A stretch of 64,000 nucleotides of DNA from Rachicladosporium sp. CCFEE 5018 (lineage: Eukaryota > Ascomycota > Dothideomycetes > Cladosporiales > Cladosporiaceae), in assembly GCA_002077045.2 (NCBI GenBank), contig KZ111147.1, positions 459,073 to 523,072 on the forward strand, given 5' to 3'. Made by a program: the position numbers and the translations under genes. The notes beneath the pieces were generated by a model. That model worked only from the letters and a program-made list of their open reading frames with translations. It ran no database searches and had not been told where the DNA came from. Below, one piece after another: positions 10,805 through 21,423 of this stretch; the stretch's first letter is position 1; every line of letters starts with the position of its first letter.

Positions 10805-12170
10805 CTATAGCCAAAACGGCCGCAGCCTTCCTGCTGACCCGATGTATGCCATCGGACTGGGTGTACTCGTCGGGGTCGAGCTCTCAGGTGAAACGGTAGT
10901 CGTGGTAGCGGGGTCTAGTCTCTCGGCAAACCTCATCTCGTTCCGACCCATATCGAAAACAACCACCACATTCTTCATGAAAGCGTCGCCAAGGAAATTG
11001 AGCGAAAGGCCATCAGTGGGTGCAGGAGCCGGCGCAATAGTGGAGTAACAAGCGCCAGAAGCATGCCGTCGAATCATGTCCCGGCTGTCGATGCTGAACT
11101 TGTGAGTCGCGATAGTGAGCGCGAACTCAGGGGCAGTTGCGTTGCAACTGACAGCTGGAGCCCCTAGGGAGTCAAATTGCGTTGTCGAAGCCGGTGGACT
11201 GAACGCGCTATTGACGGCATCTGCCAGCTCGGAGGGCAGGATGTTCAGCGGATTGCCAGTGTCTACTACGACCTGGAACGGTGTAAGATAGGTGTTGTTA
11301 CCGGTCCAGGATGCTGTCTGGATCGTGGTGGTCCACTCGGTGATTTGTCGCACACCGTTGGTGACTTCTATTGGGATCGCTTCGGTGACCTCGACTGGCA
11401 CTGTGACAAGAGGCCCCTGTGAAACAGGCAGCATGTTCCCAAGACCCAGATATCCGCCTATGGAAAAGTGTCAGTATCTCTGCAACAGATGCAGACCAAG
11501 TCGCCTCACCAAAGCCAATTTCTTCTTCGCGCGGCGTCCGCTCGAGGGCCACACTAACGTACGGCTCCATGCCTGCTCCAATGAGGCCCTCGAAGATCAC
11601 GGGGTACCGAACGGTGTTCGCCAACAAGGTCTCATTCTTCGGGTAAGAATCCGGGTGAATCATTGAGATAATAGGATAGCCAAATCCAATTAGGCCCACG
11701 TTCACTCCATCGCTGCCGGACATGGCAGAAATATTCACGACTCCGATGGTTTGTTGCAGGACCTCAATACTGCCAAGCTTGAGGTCCTCGCCCCCAACCG
11801 TGCCGTAAACGCTGCCATCGCCGTAGCGAACCCCGAGCCACTCGTCTTCCACAGGAGTCAGAGTGCTCGATGCCTGGGAGTACGGCTGTCCGTATGTGCA
11901 ATTGGCTTGTTGCAGCGTGGCAGTGCTGTCTGGGGATGCCTGCGGTGGAAGACAACGCCAGCCGTCCCCCAGGACCCAAGTATCAGCGCTACCAGTGTCT
12001 AGCAAGAGGGGGAAGGTTTGGTTGCCGAAAGTGACGTTCACATTGAAGATGGACCCGTATGCGGTCGCCTGTAGCGGCAGTATGGTCGAGATGTTTGTGG
12101 TGTTGATTGAGATCGATTGCGCACCGAAAGCAAAGAGCGCAAAGCATAAGAGGAGCCTGGATTGTAACAT
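10805..12170 (-). CDS. Secreted pepsin-like aspartic protease (family A1)
   Basis: Two exons (11510-12170 and 10805-11457) around a 52-nt intron. The first about 19 residues (MLQSRLLLCFALFAFGAQS) are a signal peptide. The first catalytic motif is LLLDTGSADTWVLG and the second is VVVDTGNPLNILP, so both aspartates are present. The flap region carries YGDGSVYGTVG. Several NxT/NxS sites suggest glycosylation. The tail after LDPATTTT is Ser/Thr/Pro-rich and ends GRLRPFWL, without a clear GPI signal. Asn replaces the usual Thr/Ser after the second DTG, a tolerated but uncommon variant. The gene is divergent from the Zn2Cys6 regulator at 12841. Its role is extracellular protein breakdown or wall processing; substrate unknown. 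Confidence 0.9.
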
Positions 12171-12840
12171 TCTGTGCGCAGCTCTGCGAAGTCTTGATCG
12201 CGGCGTTGTACGGTTGAGATGGAGTTGAAGAACTTGGAGCAAAACGGCTCTGTTTATATACTCTCTCCCACTTTCGTGGATAGATGCTTCCGTTGGCCGA
12301 GCCGCAATTGCGACGCAGTCTGGTGGCCATTCGCCTAAATTCACAGTATGGACGCGGTATAGGCGCCTGCATTATGCTCGAGCGCGTCGGAGTGCTGTCG
12401 CGCCATGCAGATACGAAGTCTGGGCTTGGCACTATATAGCGACGCGCATAGACGGGCCAGCCAATGAGCTGTAGGAGTTAGTCAGCAGTGTAGAGGCTGA
12501 GTGCCACGCAACTGACGGAAGAAGCGGATTGCCCAGGGCGTCGACACTGCTACTTCCCCTTGCAATGCGAGAACGAGTTGCACTTGATGCTGCCAGAGAG
12601 AGCCTCTTAAGGGCACACCAGTGTCACCGTTAGCGTACGTACGTATGTGCTATCGCGGTGCTGCATAGACAGGCGGTGCCCTTCACGCGACGTCTCCGAG
12701 CAGTCCGACCGTTTCATCACTGGCGTGCGTGCCACTTTCACGCCTCGTACCTGTGTAGCACCAACCGCTGGCGTCGTCAGTGCTCAGGTTTCAAGCAGTG
12801 GATCTCGGTGGTCTGGTATCTTGTCCATGACTGCTCCAGC
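12171..12840. promoter_or_regulatory. Shared divergent promoter, aspartic protease / Zn2Cys6 regulator
   Basis: About 670 bases separate the two divergent start codons and must hold both promoters. I see no strong consensus site. A frame open upstream of the regulator ATG has no in-frame ATG before 12841. Confidence 0.5.
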
Positions 12841-14391
12841 ATGACTCGCAACGTGGGAGCATCGGAGCCGCGTCGAAAATGCTTTGCGCCAAGGTCGGCG
12901 AAAGGATGTCTAGTCTGTCGCCAACGCCGGTTGAAATGTGACGAGAAGATGCCCGCATGCAATCGGTGTGTACAGGGCAATTGGCAGTGTCAATATCGCG
13001 GACGTGAGCCGCATGCGTCGGTCCACCATGCCACATCTGGACCATCTGCGCCTGCGAACACCCTCCTGTGGCACGCCGAGAGTAGTCTCTCAAGTACCGA
13101 ACGCCAAGCGCTGCATCATTATACCAGTGTGGTTGCATCAGGTCTCTTCGAATTCGTAATCTCCGACTTCTGGACCTATAGTGTTGCGCAACGGTGCTAC
13201 GCTACGCCTACTGTCCGGTCAGCTGTCCTAGCGCTGAGCGCCACGCACCTTGACTTCAGTATCGATCCGCATTGTATTGATACTGTAGAAACTAGGGTTG
13301 CCAGAGGCATTGGATCTTTGCAGCTGTACAACACGGCCATAGCTGCTTTGCGTGTGTATATTGAGCAGAACGACAAACCCTCCAGAGCTGATGTGCTGTT
13401 CTCGTGCGCTGCGCTGGTCTGCTGCGATCTCATGCGCGGAGACTGCGGACAAGCCACCAAGCACGTCGATCATGGGTCCACCCTGGTGCGTGCCTGGCAG
13501 CAAGAGGTGGTATGCCGTCCTGCCGGTCACCGACGAGACGACGAGCTCGAAGAAATTGGGGAAGTATTCCGCGCGTTCGATCTCCACGCCACTACGTTTG
13601 ACGACTCACGGCTACCACTGCTTGCTGTGTCGCGCAAGAACGGAGGCGTGGGATCGACCCTTCCAGTTGAGTTCGCCAACCTTCAGCAGGCCCAACGCTA
13701 CCTGGTGCAAATACAGAGCGCGGCGCTCGTCGACCTCATACAGAGCGCTCCTCACAAATCCAAGCAGATGTTTGAGGTGCCAAGGCACGTCATTGTGCGG
13801 AGGCGGGCTACCAGAGCGAGCTTCCAGAAATGGTCGTCGGCATTGGCTTGCCTCGAGACAAACGTGACGCGATTGTCCAAGATGCATAGCAGGAAAGAGC
13901 AAGCCGCTCTGTGCGTGTTCAAGATCCACCACCGGATTTTGCAGCTGCTGCTAGAAGAGAGCTTTCAAGAAATCGACCTCCGGAAGCCTTTCGACGGAGC
14001 GGGTGACCAGTTGTTGCTATGGGCTGAGCAAGCGCTGAAATTGCGCCCGGCCGAACGCTGCTTCTCTGTCGATGTCGGTCTAGGGCCGTCACTGTTCCTT
14101 TTGGTACTGAAGACAACACAGATCAGCTTACGCCAGCGAGGCACAAGATTCCTTGCGTGTTTGCAAAAGCTTGAAGGCTGGCACAAGCCGCAGGCAATGC
14201 TGCGGGCGGTCAACGATCTGACAATCTGGGAGTCCTACGAAGAGGCTCAGTTGCATGATAATGGCGCCAAGATGGCTTTGGAACAGGTCGCAGAACAAGC
14301 GGGTAAGTATGGCAGCGGCGTGGAGCGGTCAAGCTGGCTTGATGCCAGCTTCGTTAACAACGCGGACGCTGCGTCTACTGCGGCGTTGTGA
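12841..14391 (+). CDS. Zn2Cys6 fungal transcription factor
   Basis: Intronless, 516 residues from the ATG at 12841. A binuclear zinc cluster occupies residues 23-50 (Cys23, 26, 33, 40, 43, 50; GCLVCRQRRLKCDEKMPACN), preceded by a basic RRKC segment. The rest is helical and resembles the fungal-specific regulator type often annotated as C6 factor with a DUF3468-like region (for example ALSATHLDFSIDP, and VLFSCAALVCCDLMRGD), rather than a classical Fungal_trans domain; this sub-assignment is tentative. Predicted nuclear, binding CGG-containing sites. The divergent secreted aspartic protease is the obvious candidate target, an inference from position only. Confidence 0.88.
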   Translation: MTRNVGASEPRRKCFAPRSAKGCLVCRQRRLKCDEKMPACNRCVQGNWQCQYRGREPHASVHHATSGPSAPANTLLWHAESSLSSTERQALHHYTSVVASGLFEFVISDFWTYSVAQRCYATPTVRSAVLALSATHLDFSIDPHCIDTVETRVARGIGSLQLYNTAIAALRVYIEQNDKPSRADVLFSCAALVCCDLMRGDCGQATKHVDHGSTLVRAWQQEVVCRPAGHRRDDELEEIGEVFRAFDLHATTFDDSRLPLLAVSRKNGGVGSTLPVEFANLQQAQRYLVQIQSAALVDLIQSAPHKSKQMFEVPRHVIVRRRATRASFQKWSSALACLETNVTRLSKMHSRKEQAALCVFKIHHRILQLLLEESFQEIDLRKPFDGAGDQLLLWAEQALKLRPAERCFSVDVGLGPSLFLLVLKTTQISLRQRGTRFLACLQKLEGWHKPQAMLRAVNDLTIWESYEEAQLHDNGAKMALEQVAEQAGKYGSGVERSSWLDASFVNNADAASTAAL

Positions 14392-15536
14392 TCGTGACGG
14401 CTCAGTAGTTTGAGTTTGCTCGTCGAGCACCCGAGCTTCTTCACCTTCCATCACTTCGTGCGCACACTCGCTTTGTAGATGTTCAAGGATCTCCCCAGAT
14501 CCTTATCACTGTCTGGTGACATAAGAACGTCGCTTCCGGATAGGTTGAGCAGCTATGATATGCCGGACAGATAACGTGACAGACCAGTCTCATGGAGACT
14601 TACAACATATTGTAAGGTTGATGGTGAGCTCAGCCAGTCTTGTGGTGGAATAGGTGTAGATAATGGTAGACAAGAAGGAAGCACAACGTCAGCTGACGAG
14701 GCGTGCTAGCGTGTCAGTGTCCCGCTGCGTAAGGTTTGGGGCTGTTTGATTATGGGCAAGACAATGGTGCAAGAGTCTCTGACGATGGGACAGCAATGTC
14801 CATTGGCATTACAAACGAATGCTCGGTTGCGTGCTCTTTTCGATAATCGTCGGCTCGTCACTGAAGGTCTGGTTGCAGCACCAAGGGCGCCTAGATTCTA
14901 CAAGGTCTTCCGCTGGCGGGGCACGATTGGCTGCCGCGGGCTGAAAACGCGTCGGCAAGCAAGGCGTGCAGGGACAAGCCCCACCTCCAAGCGGCACGAC
15001 AGCTCGTGACCTCGAGCTTCCAGCGTCGCGTCTCACCTTGTGTCGTCCAACTTCTATTGCAGACATTGTCTCACATCCTGGTTCGGGACCATCGAGAACG
15101 ACATACTACTGTTCATGAGGTCGCGTCGTTGAGAACGGTGCTGTGAAGAATCTCGGTCCTCTCCAGGTAAGTCCCGCCGCAGTGTCGATCGCCGGTGATA
15201 GCGTGGCACAAGCGTGTGGCCGTGCGCTCGCACCTCGAAGCAAGGCGTTTCGCACGTCGGACATGGCTGGGACGGCAGTCGATGGAGATTGAACGTACAA
15301 GACATTCCGCTGATCATGCTTTCAAGTTGTGAGCCCTCGTCGACACCGCACCTTCCACCCAGCTTCGCGATCTCATGCTTGCCAGCGCGAAGCTGAGGCC
15401 ACCACGACGACACTTCGACACGCAGCATCGATATCCGTAGAGCATCGTCAGAAAGCTATCGTAACACGCCAATCACGAGAAGGAGCTCAACTCCGGCCAT
15501 AGAGGCTTGAGAAACGCGTCGACGACGGCGCCGACC
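14392..15536. other. Intergenic, 1.1 kb, with second repeat copy
   Basis: Contains the second copy of the 27-bp repeat at 14688-14714 and the promoter and leader of the forkhead gene. Open frames here show no recognisable protein features. Confidence 0.45.
14688..14714 (+). repeat. 27-bp direct repeat, copy 2
   Basis: Same orientation as 10376-10402, 24/27 identical, about 4.3 kb away. Differences are at positions 11, 17 and 18 of the unit. Flanking similarity is patchy (TGTCCCGCT shared), as expected of an old relic or a conserved regulatory block. Confidence 0.6.
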
Positions 15537-17996
15537 ATGGCGACTCACCACCCACTAGCAATAGACGCGTCAGGCATGCATGAAGTCGAATCAGCCCTGC
15601 TCGAAGCATTGCGACCACCTTCGAACCACGCGAACCTGGCCATGGAGCCACCATCAGCCACTGGTAACGGATCATCACCCACAAAGGTGGACAGCTCCCC
15701 GCCGAGACCTTTCCACGCACTTCAGGATTTCCGCATCCCACCACCGACGCGTCATGAATACACCGACTCGCCCCAGAAGAATGGAGGATTCTACCACATG
15801 TATCAACAGGTTGCGCCGCCGCCACAGAAGGCACTGTACGCATCCTTCCCAGTTACACAGTAGGTGCTCCTAGAATATCCAAGCATTTGACGCGTCCCAG
15901 CGGATAAAGACGCGTCAATCACGAATGCTTGTACTGACAGCTTCAGTAGGACGTACGACAAGGAGAACTTGCCGCAATCCGCCGCGTCATTCGGCGATTT
16001 GACCATGGCTCCGTACTCGGACAATGACTACGGCTACAAGGGTCCGATGAAGCGAACCTCTGACTGCACTCCATTGGGAGACCGCAACGCGAAGAAGTTG
16101 AAGCAGCGATTTGAGGAAGACGAGCCATTTGAGCTGCCTGACCCAAGTGAAATGCCGCACATTGCCGATGATGGAGGGAAGCCAACGTACAGCTACGCCA
16201 TCATGATCGGCATGGCCATCTTGAGAGCCCAGCACCGACGTCTCACACTTGCACAGATCTACAAGTGGATCTCTGATCACTTTGCGTTCTACCGCATGGA
16301 GGACAGCGGATGGCAAAATAGCATTCGGCATAACCTGAGTCTTAACAAGAGCTTCGTCAAGCAGGACCGGCCTAAAGATGATCCAGGAAAAGGCAGCTAT
16401 TGGACGATCGTGCCCGGTCAGGAGCGTCCATTCTTGCAAGACAAGAAGAATCCAATGCGTCGCAACACCGACGTATCGCAGTACATTCACAGCCTGCCCT
16501 CGGACATCACAGGGTTCAGGCCATCGGGTGTGCCAGCTATTGTGCAGTTCACTCTTGCACCCAACCCACTCAAGAAGGAGACACCCAAGGCAATCGACAC
16601 AGCCAAATTTCCAGATGAGACTGAGCTGTCTTCTGATGGTACCATCCCAGCATCAGATCCAGCTCTGCAGGAAGATGACACAGATACGATGGCGATGCCA
16701 CCACCACCTGCACCATTGCGGTCCTCGCATCCACCAGAGGAGCTCGGTTCTTCGCCACCTCCAATGCCCAGTGGGCCGGAGCGTGACGATACGCCACCAC
16801 CCATGCCACGCTTCCCCTCGAATAGTCGATCAGGCGGCAGGAGGCAGAAGTTCTCTGGGCTGAACGACAGCGGGTACTGGTCGTCCATCGAGTCGTCCGC
16901 AGCACGCGGGGCAGCCCATCAGCTCACATCCGAAGCAGACATGAGCAGGACGCGGATCAGGAAGGGTCGCGCAGAGGAGGAGATCGCCCGCATCCGCAGC
17001 TCATCATTCGACAGCCCCAGCAAGGACAGGCGTGGACCGACATCGCATTATCTGTCCTCGCCGACGCGTGTAGATAACCCTCTGACTCCTGCAGTGGTCT
17101 TTAAGCGGCCGACTAAGCCTCCACCATCAGCATCCCCGAATACCAATCTGCGTAATCACAGAGACCGCATCAAGGCATTGCTCGGCTCGCCTGCCAAGGC
17201 ACTCAGTCCGCTACCTGAAGGTGTGTCATGGTCACCAGCATTCAATCTAGGAGAGGATCTCAGTACCAATGGCTTCACACCATTCAGATCACCGTACAAG
17301 ACTGCGAGGACGCCGTGGAAGCCAGCGCTCGAGAGTACGCCAGGAACTGCGAACACGCAGCGCATCTCGAAGCTCTTCGATGTGTATCTTGATGAGCCTG
17401 AGGAAGATCTGACGGCTCGCGGGTCGCCGGAGAAGAAGTCTAACAGACGTGAGTCCTACACGAAGCCACTAAAATCGTACGCATCCTAACAGCCCTTTTC
17501 AGGTCCCTCGCTCGCCCGCGCAGCCACAAGCACAGGCATACTTGCCGACATCACCGGCTCTGCCAAGCAGAACAACAGCAACCCTACCCTCGCTCTCCCT
17601 CACGAAAATATCTTCTCCCTCTCCCCGTTCTTCACGAAGCAAGCCAACTTCAGCAAGCTTAGCTCCCCTCTGAAGCACTCCCGCACAGCGTCGGAGCTCC
17701 TATCGACCTCGTCCGCAGATAACTTCTGGGCCGAGTTTGGCGGGGAGAACGAGATGCCTCGGCCTCATACCAGTGCTGGCGCGGAGGGCAAAGTGCTGGA
17801 AGACCTGTTCGGTGTGGAGTTGCCGAGCGACGGCCCGAGCGAGGAGGGCATTGATCTGTTCCAGGACTTCGGCAAGATTGGAGGGCAGGCACCTGTGCAG
17901 GACAGGAGCCTAGGGAGCCCGGTCAGGAAGGCAGTGGGCAGTATGGGACCACCGGCGAGACCGGGGCTGGGGAGGAGTAATACTAGTCGGTGGTAG
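15537..17996 (+). CDS. Forkhead transcription factor (Hcm1/Sep1-like)
   Basis: Three exons (15537-15859, 15947-17448, 17503-17996) with introns of 87 and 54 nt give 772 residues. The start is the ATG at 15537 in a good context (GCCGACCATGG). The winged-helix domain lies at about residues 185-270: GKPTYSYAIMIGMAILRA, then QIYKWISDHF, then the recognition helix WQNSIRHNLSLNKSF and the wing PGKGSYWTIVPGQE. No FHA domain is visible, which argues for the Hcm1/Sep1 branch (cell-cycle and septation gene expression) rather than Fkh1/Fkh2. The long C-terminal half is Pro/Ser-rich with many SP sites (SSPTRVDNPLTP, GSPAKALSPLPEG), plausible CDK targets. Intron 2 has a CTAAC branch point; reading through it would end the protein after about 25 further residues. 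Nuclear. Confidence 0.93.
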
Positions 17997-18662
17997 ATGG
18001 GGCCATTGTGGGCTTGGCGTAGATGGCGTTGGGGAACGATTTGGATGATTGGAACATGAGGGCAAGGCAACGAGATGATAACACGACTGAGTGCGAAGGG
18101 CTTCGGTTGATGATGGGATGACTGGGGCAGGCTTTTGGTTTGGTGCTTACAGTATTGCGATTGTGTTGTACTGTGCTCTTTAGTGGTGCTTGACTGTGAG
18201 CTCCAACCCGAACAATACGAGCTCAAGTACAAGATACATCTCATGATCAGCATCTTTCCAAGTCATGTATAGCTTGCTCATGCGTTAATATGCTCAAGAC
18301 CGATCACGGATCTCCGGCTCTCGCATTACCTTTGAGGACCCAGAAGACCTCGCCGCCGTAGCCTGATTCGGCAATTTGTGACGTCGGGCTCTGCGTGGAA
18401 TTTGACCCGAACAGATGCAGGTACCAGATGCATTTTGCATCGTACAAGTTCCAAACCAGCCGTGAAAGATACGACAATTGATCTACAAGCTTGCACCTCA
18501 GTACATTCAAAATTTTAGGATTCAGTCAGACGAGCGATTGCAGAAACCCACTGTCGCGCCTTGCTCCTTTATTTAAGAGTCTTACACAGTCCGTAGTGGC
18601 ATAGCGACTCGGTCGACTCGACAGAATAATTGTAGGACGCAATTCGCTGAACTGCCGAAGCG
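17997..18662. other. Intergenic, 0.67 kb
   Basis: 3' side of the forkhead gene and promoter of the methyltransferase gene. No gene, RNA or repeat recognised. Confidence 0.45.
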
Positions 18663-19826
18663 ATGAGCTACTACGGTTGGCACATCTGTCCTTTCAATCA
18701 TGGATATACAATCGCTGACATTCTCCAGATGGAATCATCGAGACGGTCGTCGATGGAGGTTACCTCCCGACCTTCCTCCTGCGGCGAGGCATCCGCGCTC
18801 AGCTCCAAGACCGGATTAATACGATTGCCAGCACATCCTTGACAAGTTCCCTGGAGACGAAGATGCGCTATGTCGATTTACTACGGACACGACCTATAGC
18901 TATCAACACCGACGATGCCAATAAGCAGCACTACGAAGTCGGGACTGAAGTTCTCGTTGCTGCTCTGGGACCACGGATGAAGTACTCAGCTTGCTACTAC
19001 CCGACTGGCAAGGAATCGTTGGCAGAAGCAGAGGAGGCGATGCTGGACTTGTATGTCGAGCGAGCGCAGTTGAAAGATGGAATGAAGATCTTTGACCTTG
19101 GGTAATGCCCTCGCCACCCTTGATCCTAGATAAATACAGACTGACAAACTACGCAGATGCGGCTGGGGGTCCCTATCCCTCTACCTCGCCGCCCGCTTCT
19201 CCTCTTCGCAAATAACAGCCTTTTCCAACTCGCGCACGCAAAAACAGCATATCGACTCCCAAGCCTCCCGCCTCAACCTCACAAACCTCACAGTCCTGAC
19301 AGGCGACATTTCCACCGAAATCTTCACCTCCACGCCCCTCGAGGGAACCTTCGACAGAGTTCTGAGCATCGAGCTCTTCGAACACATGAAAAACTACGAG
19401 CTACTGATGTCTAAGGTGTCAACCTTGCTAAAGCCACGAGGGAAGTTATTTGTGCACATCTTCTCCCACAAATCCACGCCCTACGACTTCGACTCCGGCT
19501 GGATGACCGAGCACTTCTTCACAGGCGGTACTATGCCCTCTCTCGACCTACTGTTGTACTTCCAGCGCGATCTCAAAATCCAGCAGCAGTGGTGGGTGAA
19601 CGGCAAGCACTATGCGAGGACTTGCGAGCAGTGGTTTGCGAAGTTCTCGAAAGCGAAGGGGGAGATTTGGGGGAGCTTGGAGGGGACTTATGGGAAGGGT
19701 GAGGCGTTGAGGTGGTTTCATAGGTGGCAGGTTTTCTACCTTGCGTGCGCGGAGTTGTTTGCTTGGGGGGAAGGGGAGGAGTGGGGCGTGGGGCATTACT
19801 TGTTTGAGAAACCTGCGGAGAGTTGA
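18663..19826 (+). CDS. SAM-dependent methyltransferase, CFA-synthase/coclaurine N-methyltransferase-like
   Basis: Exons 18663-18675, 18729-19101 and 19157-19826 with introns of 53 and 55 nt encode 351 residues. The first exon is only 13 nt (MSYY plus one base). The N-terminal helical part reads YLPTFLLRRGIRAQLQDRI and YEVGTEVLVAALGPRMKYS, then motif I DLGCGWGSLSLY at residues 127-138 binds SAM, interrupted by an intron exactly inside the codon for Gly129. Later segments FDRVLSIELFEHMKNYE and LKPRGKLFVHIFSHK match the cyclopropane-fatty-acid-synthase-like methyltransferase family. Fungal members of this 350-residue type are common but mostly lack known substrates; amine N-methylation or lipid methylation are both possible. 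No transmembrane segment or signal peptide, so probably cytosolic. Confidence 0.9.
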
Positions 19827-20029
19827 GTGAGATGAGAAATTGGGCTGGCGAAGCGAGGTGTGCGAGCGAAAGCCGCGTATAGATTTGTATAGCTGCAGCG
19901 CGCAGGAAAGCTGCATAGCTGACGAGTCGTCGAGCTGGGTATCATATTCCCCTTCCTTTCCTTTCCCGGCCGTAACGCCACGCTAAAGTCAATTCAAGTC
20001 AATCCATCTCCTCGTTTCTCCCGGGCCAA

Positions 20030-21061
20030 TCATCCTAGTCTCTGCCTCTTCGCCCCTAACCCACCACGCGCATCCTGCAATCGCTTCCTCTCAAGCTCCT
20101 CCTTCATGATGCGCTCAGCATTGCTCATCTTCTTTGCTGGCGCCATCGGAGCAGCGGAGGACTTGCCAGAGAGTGCATTTTTCTTGCTGCCGCCCATAAG
20201 AGGGTTGGACTTCTTCGCTAGACCACCAAGTGAGATCTTGGGTGGTGCTGCGGATATTGGCGTTGGGGTTGCTGATGTGTCGGCAGACTCTGCCAGCGGC
20301 TGTGCTACATCTGCAGGAATTGCTGCAGCATCCGCAGTCGAGAACGTGTCGATCGCCACCGCCGCATCTGGCGCAGGCTCCGCGAGTACCTCCACTTTCT
20401 GCGGCGCAGCTTTTGCAGCCAAACTCAAGCTGACCTTCACCGGCTCAACCACAATCTCCTCCATCGCAATCTTAGGCCTCCCCTCTTCCTCCCTCTCCCT
20501 CACCTTCGCCATTTCCCTTGCCCTCTTCACCTGCTGTTCCAGCAACCGGCTCTCAAGCGTCTCATCCCCCTTCGCCATCCTCTCCATCTTCTTCACCCCC
20601 TCCCTTCGTGCGATAGCATCCGCCGAGTCATCCACGAAACTGATCTCCAACCCGCGTTCCCCTTCCTCGCTGACCCGACACAGCCCCTCCCGTCCAAGAA
20701 ACTTCGCAAACTCCGTCAAACTCGGCCACTTCGTACTATTCATATGCACATGCTCCTTGTCCCTGATATACTCCTGGTAGAACCCATTCATGCTCACCTT
20801 CTTCTCTCCATGTGAAGTTTTGAGGAGCTGCAAGAAGTCGCGGCGGAACTGGTCGGAGTACTGGTTGATGTACTTTTTGGGGTCTTCGCCTACGACGCTG
20901 AGGGCGCGGACGTGGGATTCGGAGAGGGTGTGCTGTTTGAAGCCGTTTTCGTCGCGGCATTGCTTGGCGCAGATTTGGCAGTACCAGCGTAGGCGTTGGA
21001 GGCCTTTGGCTTTCATTTTGTTGGCGATTTGTTTAGTGCTGCCCGCTTCGGCTTTGGGCAT
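20030..21061 (-). CDS. KIN17: KIN17-like DNA/RNA-binding protein
   Basis: Intronless, 343 residues, starting MPKAEAGSTKQIANKMKAKG. A C2H2 zinc finger spans residues 28-50 (Cys28, Cys31, His44, His50), followed by the KIN17 winged-helix region (SDQFRRDFLQLLKTSHGEKK, then YIRDKEHVHMNSTKWPSLTE and FVDDSADAIARRE). This is the conserved nuclear protein linked to DNA replication, repair and splicing. The C-terminal half is Ala/Pro-rich and basic with RRLEE-type helices and ends DARGGLGAKRQR; the KOW/tudor part of the human protein is absent, as in other fungi. The mRNA leader has an 11-base C run (G run 21075-21085 on this strand) just upstream of the ATG. Convergent with the methyltransferase gene, 203 bases apart. 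Confidence 0.95.
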   Translation of the reverse strand: MPKAEAGSTKQIANKMKAKGLQRLRWYCQICAKQCRDENGFKQHTLSESHVRALSVVGEDPKKYINQYSDQFRRDFLQLLKTSHGEKKVSMNGFYQEYIRDKEHVHMNSTKWPSLTEFAKFLGREGLCRVSEEGERGLEISFVDDSADAIARREGVKKMERMAKGDETLESRLLEQQVKRAREMAKVREREEEGRPKIAMEEIVVEPVKVSLSLAAKAAPQKVEVLAEPAPDAAVAIDTFSTADAAAIPADVAQPLAESADTSATPTPISAAPPKISLGGLAKKSNPLMGGSKKNALSGKSSAAPMAPAKKMSNAERIMKEELERKRLQDARGGLGAKRQRLG

Positions 21062-21423
21062 CGTAACTGTGGGCGGGGGGGGGGGTGTTTTTGAGAGATG
21101 ACTTGGCTATGGTGATTGGAAGGGTAGTGGAGACCGGTAGGCGATAGGTGGTCACGCTGAGCAGAGAAGTACGCGGCTTGTGTTCTGCTGCATAAGCTGA
21201 TGGCAGGTCAGAGAATCTACATCACGTGTGACGGAGTGGTGACTAAGCGGGAGTGGTGTTCGGGTTACACGACATGTTCGCTTAGAACAGGAGACATATC
21301 GGACAGGTATCATATTAAAGTACAGTTCTTGCGCCGTCATGTCCTCTCCGTTGCCACTCACGAAGGGGTCCTGGCACTGCGGTCTTTCGTACCGTTGCGC
21401 TGGCCACTCCTGGCTTGTCGAGT
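21062..21423. other. Intergenic with homopolymer run
   Basis: KIN17 promoter side. It contains an 11-base G run at 21075-21085, only about 14 bases from the KIN17 start and prone to slippage or miscounting. Otherwise nothing recognised. Confidence 0.5.
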
